Positions 11,950 through 27,059 of a stretch of DNA of 64,000 nt are shown here, piece by piece. The DNA is from Voacanga thouarsii. Taxonomy: Eukaryota; Streptophyta; Magnoliopsida; Gentianales; Apocynaceae. A program made the position numbers and the translations under genes. Positions within the stretch are counted from its first letter, which is position 1, and each line of letters begins with the position of its first letter. The notes under the pieces are model-generated. The model did not search any database and had not been told where the DNA came from. It saw only the letters and a list, made by a program, of their open reading frames with translations. The stretch is from NCBI GenBank assembly GCA_026120185.1, contig JANUWF010001161.1, positions 2,118,001-2,182,000 of the forward strand, read 5' to 3'.

Positions 11950-12960
11950 TTATTTCTAAGGCATACCCTCAAAAAGAAATAGGAAGAGATACATAACTCA
12001 TCATACTTCTGACAATTTCCATCAAAATTCTATTTCTTCTCTCAGCTACTCCGTTCTGCTGAAGAGTCTCAGGCGCCATTAACTGAGATACTATGCCTTG
12101 ATGTACCAAATAATCTTTAAACTCACCGAGGTGGTACTCTCCACCATGAATCGAGCTCAAAGTTTTAATTAATTTACCTGTTTGACGCTCCACTTTAGTC
12201 TTAAACTCCTTGAATTTATCAAAAGAATCAGACTAACACCTCATCAGATAAATATAACCAAAATGAGTGTGATCATCTGTGAAAACAATGAAGTACTCGT
12301 AGCCTCCCCTAACTGGTGCAATCATCGGACCACAAATATTCGTATAAAGTAGTGCTAGTATTTCCATGGTTCTATCCACATTTTGGGTAAAGGACTTTAC
12401 CTTTAAAGTAAGATTCACACTAAGGCCATTCTTCTAGCCTCAATGAATATAAAGGCCCATCATAAATTAATCTCTGAATCCTATTGGGATTTATATGCCC
12501 CAATCTTAGATGCCACCAATATGAGTCATTTGATATGGTCTTTCTCTTTTTATTATCAGGTTCAGTTTGAATATTGTTTACTTAATTTCAAATAGGATGT
12601 ATATAAAAAAGATTCCTATATATGTTTCCTGTACAAATTAAATTACCAACTCTACTGATGGAGACACAAGAATGGAAAAAAACAGAATATCCTTGATTTA
12701 TCAATTTGGAAATTGAAATCAAATTTTGTTTAAAAAAAGAAACATATAAAATATCTTTTGAAATTAACTTCCTATTACAATCAAAGATAAGCTCAAGATC
12801 TCCCACTGCTTTAGCCTATATTCTTGCTCCAATGCTTACTTGAAGTCCATGCTCACTCTTGTTGAGTCTCCCTGTCCTTCTGAACCCCTACAAAGAGTTA
12901 TAGACATGGTTAGTGGCTCTAGAATCAACTATCCAGGAAGATGTTGATCCAACTATCAAA
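11950..12960 (-). pseudogene. copia protease tail, GAG-pre-integrase and integrase, decayed
   Basis: Going downstream on the minus strand: a protease-like SWIVDS segment near 12930, the GAG-pre-integrase region (DILYVSFFKQNLISISKL, 12588-12806) and integrase core pieces (YIYLMRC and FIVFTDDHTHFGY near 12250-12300; GIVSQLMAPETLQQNGVAER near 12050-12120). The D-D-E integrase inserts element DNA into chromosomes. The NGVAERRNR block with its Glu is preserved, but frames are split by several stops. Confidence 0.9.
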
Positions 12961-13009
12961 ATAGACTCTAGGTATAGAGCAATACCTGAAGTAGACTTGG
13001 CTAAGAAGT

Positions 13010-13790
13010 CCGGACAATCTTTCTTCCAATGCCCTTTCTTACCACACTTGAAGCATTTACCTTTGGGCTTCCCGTTAGGCTTAGCCTGACCAGATGCTTT
13101 GGGCTAGGCCCCTACGTTGTTTTGGACCTTATTCTTCTTAAATTTCTTAGGATTTGCCTTAATTCCGGAAAAAGAAGCAAAACGAGAGACCAAAATCTTT
13201 GACACGGACTTCATGATCTTCTCTGACGCCTGCAGCTCTTTCATAAGCTCCGTGAGATTTATATCCAACTTGTTCATGTTGTAGTTCAATTTGAACTAAG
13301 AATATGAATCAAGTAGAGTTTCAAGAACCATGTTAATTTGGCTTTCAAGATCTGTCGTTGTGCCTAGGACCTCAGCCTCCTCGAAGTAGGCAATTATCTT
13401 TAGCAGATGCTCTCGAACCGATGCCTCCTCAACCATCCTAGTGTTCATGATTACCCTAAGAGCTTCCTGCCTTATGAGCCAGCTCTTGTCAACAAATATG
13501 GTACGCAATGACAAATTCATGTCATACCCAGTGGTCATGTGCTCATGCTTAGACTAGAGCATACTAGACATGGAAACCAACATGTAGCATTTAGCTATCT
13601 CATCGGCTTTCTTCCAAGCCTTCTCGGCCTTTCACACTTGATTAGTGGATTCTTTCCCAATCTCAGGATAAGGATCCATAAGAACATATTTGTATTCCTC
13701 AGTATTAAGTACTATGTTCAGGTTCTTCTTCTAGTCCACATAATTTGGGCCTGTCAACTTATTCTCCTTGAGAATGATTGACAATGGACT
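13010..13790 (-). pseudogene. copia gag with CCHC zinc knuckle, decayed
   Basis: Minus-strand reading gives the gag segment LTGPNY-like start near 13760, VWKAEKAWKKADE-type helices, then the 80-residue segment starting MTTGYDMNLSLRTIF (13296-13538), a further piece to KKFKKNKVQNN, and a zinc knuckle CFKCGKKGHWKKDC at about 13025-13068. All CCHC residues are intact. Single stops separate the three pieces. Gag forms the particle and binds element RNA. Confidence 0.88.
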
Positions 13791-13799
13791 GAAACCAGA

Positions 13800-15420
13800 T
13801 ATTTCTGAAATATTGCAAAAAAATATTCGTTTAGTTTGCAATAAAATGAACATTTTTTATATTATTTCTTTGATAATAGATATCTTTTAAAATCATTATC
13901 AATAATATAAATAGTTTGGCTCTTAAAAAAGCTAACAGAGCTTTGTGGAAAATTAATAGCATCCTAAGTTAAGTGTATAACCATCACGAATGAAAACTTC
14001 CTAAAATAGGTAATGGTCTAGAAAAAAGTTCTACCGATAAGATGGCCATTAATTCACACCACCTATGGACAATCTAGTGCTAAAAACCTCTAATGTAGGT
14101 TGGTCAATCCTAGCAAATACCATAAGCTTTTAATTTTTCTCTTCCATTAGTTTTAGATACTTGTGGAAATTCATTCTATAGAGGGTCATACTCAAAATGA
14201 CACAAGAAAATCCACTATCAATAATGAGAGTTGTGATGGAAGCAATGGAGTCGTTTGAACCCCTCTCCCACTTAATCTTTTATTGAAATTAGAGTTTTAG
14301 GCCCAAAACGTTTTCTATAATCTTATGGTTTTGTTAACTTTAGTAAAAATCTAAAATTCAATATTATTCTCTATGTCAAGGATTCAATCCTTTAAGAGAA
14401 TAAACTATGAATTTATTTTACTATTCTTATTTAATAACCAAATAAAATTTTAAATAAATAACCTTAAGTTCAATATTATTCTCTGTGTCAAGGATTATAT
14501 CCTTCAAGAGAATAAACCATGAACTCTTTTATTTTTAAAGTTTCATAAATTAAAATGTTTTATAAAAAACTATTCTATCTAGTGAGACTTTGGTCTTACA
14601 AGAACTTGCGCATTTGATTACAAAAACGAAATAAGCATGATAACAAAAATAAACTTTTTCATACTCAAACTATTCATTTATTCCTAAGTGACTAAACAAT
14701 GGGTTAAACATCATCAATTAAAAATTAATGATAATATTTAATCCTAAGGTGGTTTCATCCTTTACTATTTATTTTCATACAAATTATTCATCCATAGATA
14801 AATAAAACTATTACAGAAAATTAATCTCATATAATGGTTTCAAAACATGATTACATCAAGGAAAAAATTGAGGTTCTCATTTTTCTTGGACAATTTGCAC
14901 ACAACTGCCTCCGGACAGAGTGGACCTGGCGCCTGGTCCATTGGACCCACCTAGCACCGGGTCTTATCTGTTTCTCCAAAAACTCCGACTGGGTAGAGTG
15001 GACCTGGCACTTGGTCCGATCGGCCTACTTAGCACCGGGTCTGCTCTGGAGTTCGCCGATTTTTTAAAAAATCCAGCTTTTTTAGCTATTTTTCACTCCT
15101 CAACAATTTCAGCAATCACGTTCTTCAGTCTCCAAAATTTATAGGTTAAAAAGAAATGCAAAATCAGGCATAAAAACATGCCTTTACAAGTACCTATGCC
15201 TCTAACCACGAGGCGTATATCGAATCTACTTAAAACCAGAAAAACAATGAGCAAAACTATTAGAATACATGATCCTATACCTCTAACTATGAGGTGTATA
15301 TGAACTCTAGAAACCAATGTATGAGGGATCACATGAAATCATAAAAGATTCATTTTTTAATAGAAAAGGAACAACCTTTTTTTCAGTTTTAACCCTAATA
15401 CATGCTCCTAGATGAAAATC
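13800..15420 (-). other. copia 5' leader, noncoding, with duplicated blocks
   Basis: No gene is supportable. Three pairs of imperfect direct repeats are visible: CAATATTATTCTCT blocks at 14356 and 14469; GAGTGGACCTGGC to AGCACCGGGTCT at about 14919 and 14997; and CCTCTAACNANGAGGNGTATAT at about 15190 and 15280. Confidence 0.7.
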
Positions 15421-15423
15421 GTA

Positions 15424-15435
15424 GCTCTGATACCA
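15424..15435 (-). other. Primer-binding site (initiator Met-tRNA) of copia element
   Basis: The minus strand reads TGGTATCAGAGC two bases inside the 5' LTR. It marks the start of the internal region and the minus orientation of the element. Confidence 0.92.
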
Positions 15436-15437
15436 CT

Positions 15438-17225
15438 TGAAGGACCAGAACGGAAAATATCAAAGAAAGTGTAGCAGAAAAATTTTTCTGTTTTCCAAGC
15501 CACATCTAAGAGAGAACACTTACTTTTTCTTATTGGTCGCGGATTAACCAATGCAGGGTTACACTGGAACTTACAATGGAAAGGGAGAAGGAGGCATTGC
15601 TATTCAACTGGAACTCCCGCCAATCTTCTACTCCTACGTATCAAACGTCTCCAAACTTCTTCTCTTCATCTTCCAGAGTATGAATCTACCTTACTCTTAG
15701 GTTAGCATGGTGAAAGATCCTTCATAATCAAGATACTCTCCAAGAGAAAAAGAAGAGAATAACGTAGAACAGAGAAAGAGGAAAAGATGGCACACTTTTC
15801 CAGAGGGGAGAACTCACGCAACAACCAAGTTGTTTTTTCCTTCCTCTCTTGCCTCACATTTTCGGCCAACCTTAGGGCTTCATTAAGTGCCAATGGCCGA
15901 AAACACTAAGCCCTAATAAGCTTAGTGCTGTGCTCCAAAACCAATCCAAGATTGGTACAATCTTCTTAATGAATTAATTATCTTTTCTGGACTTCATTAA
16001 ATACCCAAGACTAATTAATTAATTCTAATTGGACTCTTAATAGATATCAACATATATCAATCCAATTAATTAATTTATTCCAACCCAAATCTCTTAATTA
16101 ATTAATTATCTTTTCTGGGTCTTATTAAAACCCAAGACTAATTAATTAATTCTAATTAGACTCTTAGAATAAATTTTATTCTCTTCTAAATAATTGTCTA
16201 TTAAGCCCAGATTGTGTCTAAATAATACCAAGGTAACTTAAGCTACTCCGGGGACCAAGAGACATATTATTCATGACTATTAAAATGACCAAAATACCCT
16301 TACTATTAAATAGCTACATTTTACTATTTTAAATATTTCCATTTATTACTATATGAAAATATTAACCCCAAGAATAATATTGTTAAAGCAATGTCCCCGA
16401 CCTATAGGTAAAATAATAGAAATACCCCTATATGTAACACCCATCAGTGAGACATGATAAACATGCTACACCCATCTCAAAAACATCTACCATCCTTAGA
16501 TCTCTAGTCCAATAATCTATGACTCACTTGAATATACTTGCTTATCATTGAAAACTACCTGAAAGCACACATTGTAAAGTCACGTTCCCAGAGCCCTGGA
16601 TCATTAGATTATCCCGAACAATCACAAGGGGGTGATTTAACTTCACTAAGTGAAGTATAGAAATTCTGTTGTATAAGTTCGTCTTAACTAACTAGAGTAA
16701 TACGCCCAACATACAAGGATATTGATCTCACAAAAGAAATCTCACCTAACATACATCAAAGTATAAAATTCTGGCTTCGCCAGACCACCAACTAATACTC
16801 AAGTATAAAGGTATCCGTTCATACTGTAGCAGTAATAGTCTGGTCTCTATAATTATAGTACTTTAAGAGAGACCACTATTATAGGTCTAGTTCTACGTAT
16901 TCAAAATACACTTATGCCTATGATATGAGTGAACTACTCACTATTCAAGGAAAAACATTTCTCATTGGAAATCATGGCATAATAGTTTTACCTTGATAAA
17001 ATGCCCAATTCCATTAAACGACTAATAACTCAATTTTACTTATATGACAAGTACCCATAGTCTATATCTTACTGTGAAGAACGACCCAATACATAGACCA
17101 TTACTTGTCATACTTAGACCTTAAATATGCAATAACATAAGAAACAAACTAAATTGAATGAATAAACATTTTATTGCAATATGTTTACATAGAATACATA
17201 GTCTTTGAGGACATACTTTCCAACA
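15438..17225 (-). repeat. 5' LTR of copia element, 1788 bp
   Basis: In element orientation it begins TGTTGGAAAGTATGTCC at 17225 and ends at the PBS. The half from 16373 repeats as 7576-8430. It contains an AATTAATTAATT-rich stretch (15970-16160). No host gene is seen; the small minus ORF near 15702-15893 is probably chance or short leader. Confidence 0.92.
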
Positions 17226-18186
17226 AAAAACACATCGCCTTAGCTACTACAATGATCAAAATATTCTTGCTATATAAATAGTTGTATTTTACATTTTAAA
17301 TATTTTATAATATCACCAAAAGGAAATATTGATCCCAAGGACAATACTGTGTTAACTATGTCTCCAATCTACAGGTGAAATAACTAAAATACCCATCTAC
17401 ACATCGTCGTGAATTTAGAGAGAAAAAAAGTATACTAACACCTCTTTAAAAGACATCTACCATCCTTAAGCTTTTAGTCCAATGATCCACGACTTTTTGA
17501 AATATTTTCGATTTCCAAAAGAGTAACCCTAAAGCAAATATCTAAATTATGTTCCCTAAGGCCCTGGATATTTAGATTATTTGAACAACCACTTGGAGAA
17601 ATATAGTATAGAAGCTATCTTGTACAAGTCTTTCTTAAGTAACTAGTTACATATATCCAATAAACAAGTATACTGGTCCTACAATAGAACCTCAACTATA
17701 ATACATCAAAGCATACGCTTCCAGCTTCGTTAGACCACTAACTCATACTCAAGTTGTAGAGTACAAGTCCACACTATAGCGATAGTAGTCTAGGTTTCTA
17801 CCATATAGTACTTTTAGAAACCACTACTACTGGTTCAGTTCTATGTATTCAAAATATATTTGTGTTATAAAATGAGAAGAGTACTCATTGGCCAAAATGT
17901 AAGTCATTCCATATTTAGAATTCATAACACAATAACCTTACCATGATGAGATTCCCATTCTCATCATTTGGATAAGAATAATGGTTTATGTATTAAGTAA
18001 CACGTTGTCCTTACTGTGAAAAACATCTATTCACATGAACCATTTACTTAAATACAATGGGTCTTTTCCAACAAAATTATGCACGAAAGTAATGAAAAAA
18101 TCACAAATAATTTCTAAGTAAAACTTTTATTAATACAAATCAAAATTATATCTGAAACCTAGTCTAAGAGGGTATACATCCCAACA
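17226..18186 (-). repeat. Older, diverged copia LTR remnant
   Basis: The sequence from about 17250 (CAAAATATTCTTGCTATATAA) parallels 16280 onward in the neighbouring LTR, including the ACCATCCTTA and TCTTACTGTGAA-type blocks. It ends GGGTATACATCCCAACA, a typical inverted copia LTR start. It is clearly more diverged than the flanking copies, so the 7576-17225 element landed in an older related LTR. Confidence 0.8.
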
Positions 18187-19057
18187 GTACTTCAATTCTT
18201 TGTAGATTTATTTTAAAACCAAAGAATTATATATTAGCTAATCCATTTTTTGCCTTTTTTGAGAAAAACATAATCTAATTGTAAAGATATATTAGCTAAG
18301 ATACTGAGATGATCTAAACATTCAGTCATACAATCACTGATTATCATCAATATAAGCATAACAAATAGGATAGAATTTAAAAATATCGTCCATTTTTCTT
18401 TGAAATATATGAGATCCATTTTTAAATCCAAAAGGCATTACTAAACCATTCATATTGCCATTGTGGAGTGCAAAAGGCTATTAGGGGAAGACTATCTTTA
18501 TGCATTTTAATTTACCAAAATCCACTTTTACAATCAAACTTTAGAAAATATCTTTCTACTGTGGATTTGATTAATGAGACTTCCTTTATGTGGTAGAAAA
18601 TATCCATCAAAAATAGTTTCATCATTTAATTTCTTATAATTAACTACCATTCTAGCACTTCCTCTTATATATTCTGCATGGTTTCTTACCATAAATATAG
18701 GAGAAGAATGAGAAGACTTGCTATTTTGTATTAGTTTTAAATCTAAGAGTTTTTTTTTATTTGTTTTCTAAATTCTTCTTGATCTTTAGGGTTATATCTC
18801 ATTGGATTAACTCTGATAATCTTATTTTTATCTTTTAACTTTATTTTTGCCTCTTCTTTATTATTTTTCTAAAAAACTAGGGGGTTTTCAAAATAACAAA
18901 GGCTTTTCTTATTTTTTATTTTTACAAGAGTATCTTGAATTTGTTTTAACAATATTTCTTTGTTATCTAATAGTGTTTCAAGTTTTAACATAGGTTTTCT
19001 TTTTGGAAATGCAGGGTTTTCATTAGTTCCGAGGCAGTGGATAAAGAACAAAATCAA
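18187..19057 (-). pseudogene. Endogenous caulimovirid-like reverse transcriptase remnant
   Basis: Minus-strand frames contain plant pararetrovirus RT landmarks in order: a basic Lys-rich linker (18869-19057), VRNHAEYIRGSARMVVNYK, FDCKSGFW followed by a stop, LIAFCTPQWQYEW, and a YIDD catalytic box at 18343-18354 in a shifted frame. Spacing and the CTPQWQYEW block favour Caulimoviridae over gypsy RT. Several stops and frameshifts break it, so it is a fossil integration with no intact viral gene. No LTR-like structure of its own is seen. Which genus it belongs to is not determined. Confidence 0.75.
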
Positions 19058-19097
19058 ATAGGATCAAAATATCAACTCGAGTATTAATAGGAGTAAT

Positions 19098-20832
19098 TGT
19101 TAGAGTTGTTAGAAATTCCTTGTGCAAATCATGTAAGTATAGTGGAATAAAACAGGAATTTCCAACCAAAGGATCACATATATGTAATTTATGGATCAAG
19201 AAATAGAGAAAATCACAGAAGATTACCTTAAGGCGTTTTTGCAGAAGCTTTCAAAATTTTCTACAATCTTTAGTTCTCGGGAGTTTTGAGTCCACGCAAA
19301 CATATCTCATTCTGATCGCACCACTGAATCTCAAGGATAGAGATTCCTATAAAAGAAATCCACACAAGGATTAGTACTCAAACGGTTGCTGGAGATCTAT
19401 GCCAACAGATGATCACAGTGAAAACGGGATTATTTTCGGATGAAAAACGACAAGAAAAAGGTTCTGTTTGCATTACACAGTGACAGCACCCCAATTACAT
19501 ATCTATATATGTTTCTGTTTGATCGTCTAAAACACATGAAGTCCCTTCCTCATGGGCGTGGGTTTTGAAATTGCAATTAGACATATTGAATTATAACTTG
19601 TTTATAATTCACTCAAAAGACTTTAATTTTTACAATTCGACCCAATAATTGTAACACTTTATAATTAACCCATAATAATTAATTATTTTCATAAATTAAT
19701 TTCATAATATTATCATATAATATTTTGAATATCAATTCCTCTATTATATATGACCCATTAAGTTTTCTGGTCTTTTTGTAGAAAAACATGAATTAATTCT
19801 AATAACTATAGAATTAATAATCTCTAATAATTAGAATTAACTTTTTAATTCTAATTAGGATTAATTTATTAATTTATAATTAATAAATTCATATTTAGCA
19901 AATCATAAATGGCATATAGCAATGCAATATAACCCCCTAATAGTCTAAAAAGTCAAGTGGCTTAACATGAATCTTTCAATAACAAAATATGAGTGTAATA
20001 AACTCCTTACATCATACTATATCTCATAGCATTTAAGGTATAGAATTAGTGCCAACTCTCTCTAGAATATATTAATTCTAACCCAAATTTATTAGTACTT
20101 GTTCCAAAATTCATTACTCAATATGTGCATCATTTTGAAACAAATTGCAACACATAGTTGCCTTGGTCAATGACTTCTTGAGTAGTGATTCCCTACAAGT
20201 AGTCATGAGATATATACCCCTACTATTAGCTGTAATGAATCCTTTATTAACCCTCTAAACTACTTTCCTTTACTTTACATTGCACCCGATATCCATCCCA
20301 TTGCTGGTCTCTGATGAGACTCCAAAGATTAAAATTAAAATATTACGCTTAGCAAACAAAGTACCTTGGAGATTTCAAATCTAAAGATACTTCTACATTT
20401 GCTATAATGAAATTTTATCACTGATACTAAATAGTTATCCATGTAATTATCTCATAACTAAATCATCCTATAAACTTGTTTATACAACAAGTATCTACAT
20501 GTTTACTTTGAGTATCACAATACTACGGATGTGATAACCACCGTTTGATCTACTTAAGAAGTATAGCACATGTTAATCTTTGTGCATTAATAATATCCTA
20601 TCTCATTAATACTATGATTAAGGATAGTTTAAGCACAAGTACTACATTGTGTAGTGAAAATCTCACATCATGATCTTTATCATAATTTCATTAACACTGT
20701 ACAATATACAAGGGACTTCATCTAAAAGTTTTATATATGAAAAAAAGAAATTAAAAGATAAAGAATACATTTTATTGAATAAATGTACAAAATACATTGT
20801 ACAAAGATTGCTTCTAGGGTATAATTCTAACA
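19098..20832 (-). repeat. copia-type LTR inserted in viral remnant
   Basis: The right end, read on the minus strand, starts TGTTAGAATTATACCCTAG, a common plant copia LTR start. The left end is TGTTAGAGTTGTTAG near 19098, or a few bases further at 19107. No coding region or PBS adjoins it, so it looks like a solo LTR. I could not find a matching 5-bp target duplication. No gene is seen in its 1.7 kb. Confidence 0.65.
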
Positions 20833-21175
20833 AAAACCAAATTTCATATCCAAGGAAAGTTATAGAAATCGGAGGGAAAAAAAAATAGGTATATTACTAT
20901 TATCTTCAAAATTCATTTTTTTAATAATTTTTCGAAAAGAAAGAATTAATGCATTATTATTATATTTTAGGCCAGTTTCTACTCTGTTACTAGAATAGAA
21001 TAATCTAAGTAAATATCTTTCTTTTTTTCTATAAGTGATTTAGGAGTTATATCTAATTTAAATTTATCTTGTATTTCCATATTTGTCATTTCAGAAAGAT
21101 AAATCCATCTTATATCATTAAATAATTTTGATAAATAAATAAGTAATCAAATAAAGTCTATTTCCTCCATGGTAA
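20833..21175 (-). pseudogene. Possible second part of endogenous pararetrovirus remnant
   Basis: Minus translation gives a broken frame with WIYLSEMTNMEIQDKFKLD and TPKSLIEKKKD-like text, Lys/Ile-rich like the viral linker across the LTR at 19098-20832. It has stops and no diagnostic catalytic motif. Calling it viral rests on position, composition and a loose resemblance to caulimovirid polyprotein text, so this is inference. Confidence 0.35.
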
Positions 21176-21196
21176 AGAAAATCTTTTCTTTTAATG

Positions 21197-21197
<1 letters not shown>

Positions 21198-21233
<36 letters not shown>

Positions 21234-21342
21234 TTCATACGCGCACATATGTACAATCAAATCTTTTATAAATATAGATACTTTTATTATATATGTATTT
21301 TATTTCTTACATATAGATGAATATATATATATATATATATAT
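21198..21342. repeat. Two (AT)n microsatellites
   Basis: Pure AT runs lie at about 21199-21231 and 21320-21342, separated by about 90 bp of AT-rich DNA. Confidence 0.95.
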
Positions 21343-21379
21343 GTATGTCTAGTATAAAATTTTTAATTTATGTATGCAT

Positions 21380-22300
21380 GTGTATATATTATATAGGGCA
21401 GGCGCGGGCCGGGACTAGTCAAGGATCATGCAATCCCTACTGCTGACTAGCGGGTCGAGGTATGAAGCCCGATCCCCTCCCCATCCCTTTTCTTAAATTG
21501 GAGAATTCCCCACACTACTTGACGAACTCTTGATTTAAATGAAAAAATTGTCGTTCCTACTTTGTAATATGCTTCAAGCCTCCAGCTCTAGTTAGAAGTC
21601 TAGTTGAGTTGGCTCTAAGTTTATATTCAACTTCATCTTAATATGTATTTAAAGAACATTAATGATCACAAATTATTATTATTTTTTGGATAAAGCAAAT
21701 TAATTTGTATGCCTAGAAATTTCACGTTTAAAACCACATAATTATAAATTTTCTTTGAGGAATTTCTTTGTCCCTTTCCTCAAAGAAAATTTTCTTTTAT
21801 TTCTCCTCATCTTAATTTCAATGAGGATTCTCAAATAAACCAAATCTTTTTTCAGCTATGGCATTAAATTTCTCACAAGTTGTATATTTTAGAACTATGC
21901 AAACTTTAATGCCTCCGGTCCCCCAAAGAGACAGGCCTGAGGTAAAATTCCAATCCAAGAAGCAGTAAAACGACGTCGAAAGGATGGTTGATGTCCCCAA
22001 CCAGTATAGCCCTTATTAAATACTACTCCTAAGTACACGGATTCCTGTCCTCCATTTGTTTTCGGTTCCTCTTTTCCTTGGAGGGCACTTCTTCTAATCT
22101 TCGCTGCTGCTTCTGGGTTTGGAGTTTGCTTCCGTGTCTGTCTGTCTGTCTGTGTCTCTCTCTCTCTTTCTGTACGTATTTTTAAGGGTTTATCATCAAT
22201 AATTCTATCAACTATTTGATTCTTTGCAAGGAGAGAGGCGTATAATCATCCGATTATCTTTCTTTTGTAGCTTTCATAAGGCTTTTAAGGGAAACTGGGT
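21380..22300 (+). promoter_or_regulatory. ATG8 upstream region, 5'UTR and probable 5'UTR intron
   Basis: A GC-rich island (about 21388-21480, GGGCAGGCGCGGGCCGGG) is followed by AT-rich DNA, an ACGT-core element (ACGACGTCG near 21969), a weak TATA-like TTATTAAATA near 22012 and a TCTG/CT-rich leader (22138-22170). A donor GTACGT at 22172 and acceptor TTTTGTAG ending at 22270 would remove a 99-bp 5'UTR intron. The transcription start is inferred, not seen. Confidence 0.5.
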
Positions 22301-25200
<2,900 letters not shown>

Positions 25201-26762
25201 GGCCCCTCTTAAATCAAGAATCTTTATGGGATCCAAGGAAGTGAAAACCCTGGTCCAGTGGTGCAAATTCTCTTTAACGTTATGGATGATTTAGGTGAAA
25301 ACTTTACCTATTGGATCCTAATAAGTTTGCTCTAGTTCAAATATGTGTATTTTCATCTGGTTGAATGTCTGTACAGTTTTATCCTTTTCTTCTATTATTT
25401 CTGCTTGCAAATTAGGGTTTTCAAATGTTCTTTTACGTGTCCCTCTATGTTATGTTATTTATCTTTCTGGATTAGCAAAGAAAAGATGGGGAAGTCTAGT
25501 TTGGTGCTTGTAAATAATCCCTATGACATTAGATCCATCCCTAAGTTTTCTGACTGAGTCATCCAAGCATCCTCATTAATGGGAAAAAGTTTGTTGATTG
25601 ATTCATCCAAGCATCCTCATTAATAGGAAATGTAGCTTGAGAAGAGGGAAAACTTCCCATCTATCTACTAGTTCCTGGATTTGATTATGGTATTTTTTAA
25701 CATTTATGTGAGAAGTGGTTACTATTTACTTTAGCAAAAGCAGATGGATACGTTATTCTCCTCTGCATAGACTTTATCCTGTAAGCTTATAAATTGAAAG
25801 GAAGGTGAAATGGCAAATTTGTTAATTTTAAGAAAGGTATAGAATCATCCCGCAAATGCCAAGTTTTACTGACTCTCTAGTTTCAGCTTAGTGGTCTTAA
25901 CTCTATGGGGCAAACTTTGCTGTGAAGTAGAACGAGGCGATGAATGAAAGTTCTATCTTTTGATCTCACCCATACTTCTGCTTGTCGGTGCAGACAGGTT
26001 TTGTTGGCCTTATGCAGCATGAGTTGTAGTTGATCTCACCCATATATGCATGGGACTTTGAACCTTGTCTATTTTACCATAAAATTATACTCACTATAAG
26101 GGCAGTCATTTGAGAATCTTTCCATTTAGTTTTTGCTTAGGGACGGAACCTTACTCGGGTTTTTGTCCAGTTTTGGTAACTGAAAGCATTTGGTTTGATC
26201 TTTCAATTCTTCTTCTTGTTTGACGTTTGTGGTGCCCTGAGAAGCATGCTACTCTGTTCGCACTGGTGCAAGGCTTTTTGCATCATTTGAGTGGTAAATT
26301 ATTCTGTCCAATGGCATTTTCCGGTCTCTATGTTGGAGCAGCTTATTTTCCGGTCTCTATGTTGGAGGAGCTTCTTTAGGTTTTGTCCTCTGTAATTCAT
26401 CATTTAGAGTGTACATACTTAACGCTGTGAAATTTAATATGTATATGTATTTGTAACTAAAAATAACCATACAGCCTCCATTACTTACAAGCCGAATCTA
26501 CTTCCCTGTTTATATTAGGCAAAACAAAGAATCTTGAAGTTCATTTGGAACAGGAAAAGGAAAAGAAAGGAATGCAATATACAAATAAATCAAGAGGACA
26601 GAAAAATCTGAAATTCTCCTGAACTGGAAGGGTAAACAGCATCAGGTTGCACTAGTAAGAGTCCAGTTCTTGTCATAGTTAAGTGTCCAGAATAAGCAAC
26701 CGCCAAGATCCTGAGCCCTGGCCCCTGTCAGACTTGTATCTTGTTCTGGATCTATTATCCTC
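25201..26762. other. ATG8 3' flank, no further gene recognised
   Basis: It holds the ATG8 3'UTR (polyadenylation site not identified) and short tandem duplications: TCATCCAAGCATCCTCATTA at about 25559 and 25602, and TTTTCCGGTCTCTATGTTGG at about 26316 and 26346. Just left of the MULE the minus strand reads GARAQDLGGCLFWTLNYDKN without stops, which may be an exon remnant of an unidentified gene. Confidence 0.5.
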
Positions 26763-26839
26763 TGGGTTTTTTACCAAAATGGTAAGGTTTTATATATAAA
26801 TTCCGGATGGAGGTAGGAAAGTTGAGTAACCCCCTTGGA

Positions 26840-27005
26840 GGAAGAACCTCGTATCTGCCACACTTCGCATCTGGCAGACGGGAGGTTTGGTGCTCCATAA
26901 TTCCCTATCAAATTCTTCACCCAATAAATGCAAAATGCCTTTTACGGATCCTGACGAAAACACATCGTGTCTGCCAGACACGAGGTGCCATGAAATTGCA
27001 CACCT
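26840..27005. repeat. Palindromic subterminal repeats, left MULE end
   Basis: Several copies of a self-complementary unit, CGTGTCTGCCAGACACGAGG, and variants (CTGCCACACTTCGCATCTGGCAGAC). The same unit recurs in the right end. Confidence 0.85.
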
Positions 27006-27059
27006 CGTTCCTCAATTTACAATCCGTTTGCATTGCCAATTTTTTAACGTTTCATTTGC

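Larger units (their letters stand above)
7576..17225 (-). mobile_element. Ty1/copia retrotransposon, decayed, with nested insertions
   Basis: Minus-strand order is 5' LTR (17225 to 15438), Met-tRNA PBS, gag, zinc knuckle, GAG-pre-integrase, integrase, RT, RNase H, polypurine-like tract (8431-8441) and a truncated 3' LTR (8430 to 7576). Integrase before RT identifies Ty1/copia. Every domain has stops or frameshifts, so it is dead. A 1437-bp solo LTR interrupts it next to the 3' LTR, and the gypsy element at 1-7575 is inserted in the 3' LTR, so the rest of that LTR should lie beyond the left edge. The 5' leader (13800-15420) has three duplicated blocks and no ORF I can support. Confidence 0.92.
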
